Of a stretch of DNA of 64,000 nt, positions 60,763 through 64,000 are shown in pieces. The stretch is from contig CP141132.1 in assembly GCA_035236585.1 (NCBI GenBank), positions 60,547,880 to 60,611,879 of the forward strand. Direction: 5' to 3'. Within the stretch, counting starts at the first letter, position 1. Each line of letters starts with the position of its first letter. The stretch comes from Warburgia ugandensis (taxonomy: Eukaryota > Streptophyta > Magnoliopsida > Canellales > Canellaceae). The position numbers and the translations under genes are program-made. The notes below the pieces were generated by a model. It worked only from the letters and a program-made list of their open reading frames with translations, did no database searches and was not told the origin of the DNA.

Positions 60763-63700
60763 CACTGAGCTTTTCAAGTGTAAGGGATCAAAATCCTATG
60801 GAGGGAGATGTGTGTATGCATGTAGTTCTTTCTTTTCATGGAACCATGAAATTATAACATCTATGTCTATGCAAAATTGTAGAAGCCAAGTCATATAAAT
60901 AGGGCTAATTGACCAAAGCAGAAAATGCCAAAAACAAAAGAGGAACAAAAGCAATGCACGCTTGTGCAAGGAGGTAATGTGTTAATACACATGTAGCAAT
61001 TTTAAAACATACTACACTTATCTTGTGTCTGAAATTGAAACTGCTAGTGCATGTATGACTATAGTGAGCGAAGAGATCTGATGGAAGCTAGCCCACTCAC
61101 ATAGAAATCTTCTTCTTAACTCATAAACATAAGGATGGAACATCAATAGATGTGGCATTAGCTATAGCGGTGATATGTACGTGTGAATGTCAATTATTTA
61201 GTTTAATTTTGTTTACTATAAAACTTAAAATCTATTTCTACATTGCATGAAAAACTTATCCAGCTAGTATATTAAGAGGGAGACAACTTAAAGGAAGAGA
61301 TTGATAGGAATGATCTTTTTTTTGTCCTTGGACTAGATAAGAATGGTTATGTACGAACATAGGTGTCTCTCCTCCTTTTGACATATATGGTGCGATCCCT
61401 ACCTAGCAGAATATGCAACCAAGGAACAAATGCTATAATTGCAATAAGTATGAAGTTCTAGTCAGTGAATTGGGGATGGTGTAAGAGAATATGGATGAAG
61501 GAAATAATTCTCATGCAAATAAGCTTCTAACGACGACGATGGAGCGTTCTTTGAATAATTTGATGCATCTTTCACCACTTTGGTTACTGATAGGTAACAT
61601 GATATATTAACTTTGATTTTGATCTGTGTGAATTTAGGATGCATGTCATTTACTCATTGCTTTGTTAATCATGATAGGTTCCCGACATTGGCACCCCCTT
61701 AAACAGTCATAAAGTTCCATTCAAAGAATGATGGATCAAGATGATTTCATTCTAGTTCTCTGGAAAAATGATGTTCCTAGTTGGCGTATTGACTGTATTG
61801 ATTTTAGAAATAGACTTTTGGCATCTGAAGTTTATATTTCCCACTAGTTGTAAATCAAACTTTGATACGTAAATAAGATTTTCTATCATTGTTAAATAGT
61901 CCTTTCTTCTCTTATTTTTATGACCATTTTGCTACAAGTCTTGTTAAATTTTTAACATCTTAATTCCATAACTAGGCATTTTCCCCTTTATCCTTTGTCT
62001 TTAATGTTTAGTTTACCTTAATTAATCTTCAAATGCTTATTATGTTTTCTTTTTTATTTTGCAATTATCACTTGAATGGACAAGTTTTTGGTGAAAGGGA
62101 GATCAATATGGTTGCTATGCAAGTACCAGAAAAAGACCTGAGGAAATGCGCAATTGAGCTAGAGTAGTAGTCTCACCTTTGATTGTTTGTAGATTTTGAT
62201 TGTAGTAGTAAGAACAACAATTTACCATGTTGAGCTAAGCTCATTTAAGATTATCCTCTCATGAACATTACCAATAAGCTTTAGGTTGTGATTCACAAGT
62301 TGGAAAGAAGTAGGTCATAGTTTCTCTTGTCCATATGATTTCTTTAGAAATTTTCTCTGTTCACAATTTCTGCAACATTTGAACTTGGAGATGACAGGTA
62401 TGTGTTGAAGAATATTTGCCTCTCACAAGAAACAGATCATTGTAGGAGATTTGCTCGTTAGTAGGTATACTAAATGAACATAGATCTTTTTAGTTAAATA
62501 GATATTATTTCACAGATATAATATCTTCGTATTTTTATTAAATTTGGACAAGTAGATGGCTCTCATATCTCAAGTTCATCACCCTTTCATTGCTAAATTC
62601 AAGGAAGCATAGTTGAAAAAAATGAGGTACTTTGTGGGATACATCATTCTTCTTACTTCTTTCCATTATTTAGTTCATGAAGTATATATTGTTTTGTAGG
62701 GATGCTATGTTTGCATTGTAATGGGATACTGCAAAAGTGAACACATATGAGTGTTATAACATGAAGGTCAATGTCAAAGATGTTAACTTCTTATATCATG
62801 TATTATCGTCTATTGCTTCTTACCTGCGACTAGGTTGAATAAATGAAGAGTGTGAATGGGGTGTATTTCTCAGAGGAGGTATTAACATGTTCTTGCTTAT
62901 ATTTACTAGTCAAATTTCTGATTTTTGATAGTGTATTGATAGTGCTGCCATTGATTAGAAAATCTACAAGTGGTTTACACAACTATCATTGGCTGATGAG
63001 TATCTGCATTCAAACATTCTCCTGCATCATAACCTCAAGGTTTGTGTAGTGAAATTATGTAGAAACACATTTGAATAATTTTTACTAGTGTGAGGACACA
63101 GATTGATAGCCTTTAGTATCCACTTGCCAGTGATCGAGTATATCCCTTACAAAGGATCAGGATGTTTGTCTCAATAAGTGCTTCTCTGTGTGCTAGTTCT
63201 AGTTATAAAGGATGTTAATTCTTTCTACCCCAAGAGATGACCACTACAGTTCTGTATACATGTTTTCCTAATGCAATTTTTCTTGGTGAGTAGGAGATTT
63301 TGGGTTTGCCAAATCTCTAAAGGCAAATAACTTGGCTTCTTTTATACATTCATTTTTTGTGCTATATTTGCTTTTAAGTAGTGTTTTTCTAGTTGTTTGT
63401 TCCAGTTTTTACATTTGTTATGATAGTGCTGGATTCAAGAATGGAAGAGCTTAGTTGACGTCCTCATTTGCAAAACTTGCATGAATATTTGAATCTATGA
63501 GCTTTTAACTTACTAGCCATTGCATTCATCAGCTGTCTGAGCCTTCCCACTAAAGAGTTCTGACTAGCCTATATCTAGCTGGCTTTTCTGGTAACTTCAT
63601 TCTTTTGTAAAATTGATCTGTCTTCTCAATGATAATTTTCTAACTTTTTCATTTAACGGTTGTTTGTGCTTGAGTAATTCTTCTTTTCTCATTATTCGGT

Positions 63701-64000
63701 TGATGCGGTTAACCAAATGAAAAAAGGCAAACTTCTGTGCATTCAAAAGCTGCTTATTCTTCTAATATGTTGTTTTTAATTTTACTAAGCGAAGTCCTGA
63801 ACTCTTTTTAAAAACATAAATGAACTTATGAAATTTGAAGATTGAAGATTGAAGATTGAAATGTTGCTTATTAGAATGGTTTGCTATTGTAGAAGAACAA
63901 ATAGATGATGCTTGTTGTGATATATAATACCATGTAGTAGTTTCTATCTTTGCAGCAGCACATTTAGGTTGCACAACCTTCCATGTCACATGTTTATTCA
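60763..64000. other. AT-rich host sequence, nothing firmly identified
   Basis: No convincing gene was found. Weak points are the reading near 61737 noted under the CACTA scrap, and a short reading INMVAMQVPEKDLRKCAIEL near 62105-62166. A threefold GAAGATT repeat lies at about 63836-63860. Open frames of 60-75 codons have no recognisable domain. Confidence 0.4.

Overview
This is a plant nuclear window, almost certainly from a flowering plant with a repeat-rich genome. The evidence is eukaryotic mobile DNA of plant type throughout: Ty3/gypsy elements with tRNA-iMet and tRNA-Asp primer sites, an Athila-type gag, Copia reverse transcriptase, an RTE-clade LINE, Au-like SINEs, MITEs and long CT/GA microsatellites. 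I see no rRNA, tRNA gene, CRISPR array, organellar or bacterial gene. No intact host gene is visible. The only host-gene-like signal is a 233-bp exon-like block in a tandem duplication (52396-57738).

Layout. 1-412: 5' LTR and primer site of a minus-strand Copia element that runs off the left edge. About 800-1450: a worn Copia reverse transcriptase fossil. 1451-7651: AT-rich host sequence with a small MITE, a 98-bp CT microsatellite and three Au-like SINEs. 7657-42795: a nested stack of LTR elements whose layers have matching 5-bp target duplications. The outermost is element A (minus strand, GAAGC), with large LTRs and a non-coding 4.4-kb interior. Solo LTR B, of the same family but opposite orientation (CAAAA), lies in A's left LTR. 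B holds solo LTR C (TGAAA) and complete element D (TTATG). C is split by a young Athila-type element (GCCTC). 42796-52395: host sequence with a foldback element, two SINEs, solo LTR E, LTR fragment F carrying a LINE scrap with a 13-bp target duplication, a 157-bp CT microsatellite and a MITE. 52396-57738: a tandem duplication of about 1.65 kb with an exon-like block in each copy and an RTE LINE in the second. 58516-60633: an Athila solo LTR (TCAAG), followed by a possible CACTA transposase scrap. 60763-64000: nothing identified.

The most interesting material is the group of large-LTR elements A-F. They have LTRs of about 3.1-3.9 kb and, where an interior exists, 1.0 or 4.4 kb with no recognisable intact gag-pol. 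They resemble LARDs (large retrotransposon derivatives). Faint similarity next to the polypurine tract of D suggests Tekay/Del chromovirus ancestry. Several LTRs share a U3 block, a TATA box, a GC-rich leader with a splice-donor-like site, and a mid-LTR palindrome. All coordinates, repeat matches and divergence estimates come from reading by eye.
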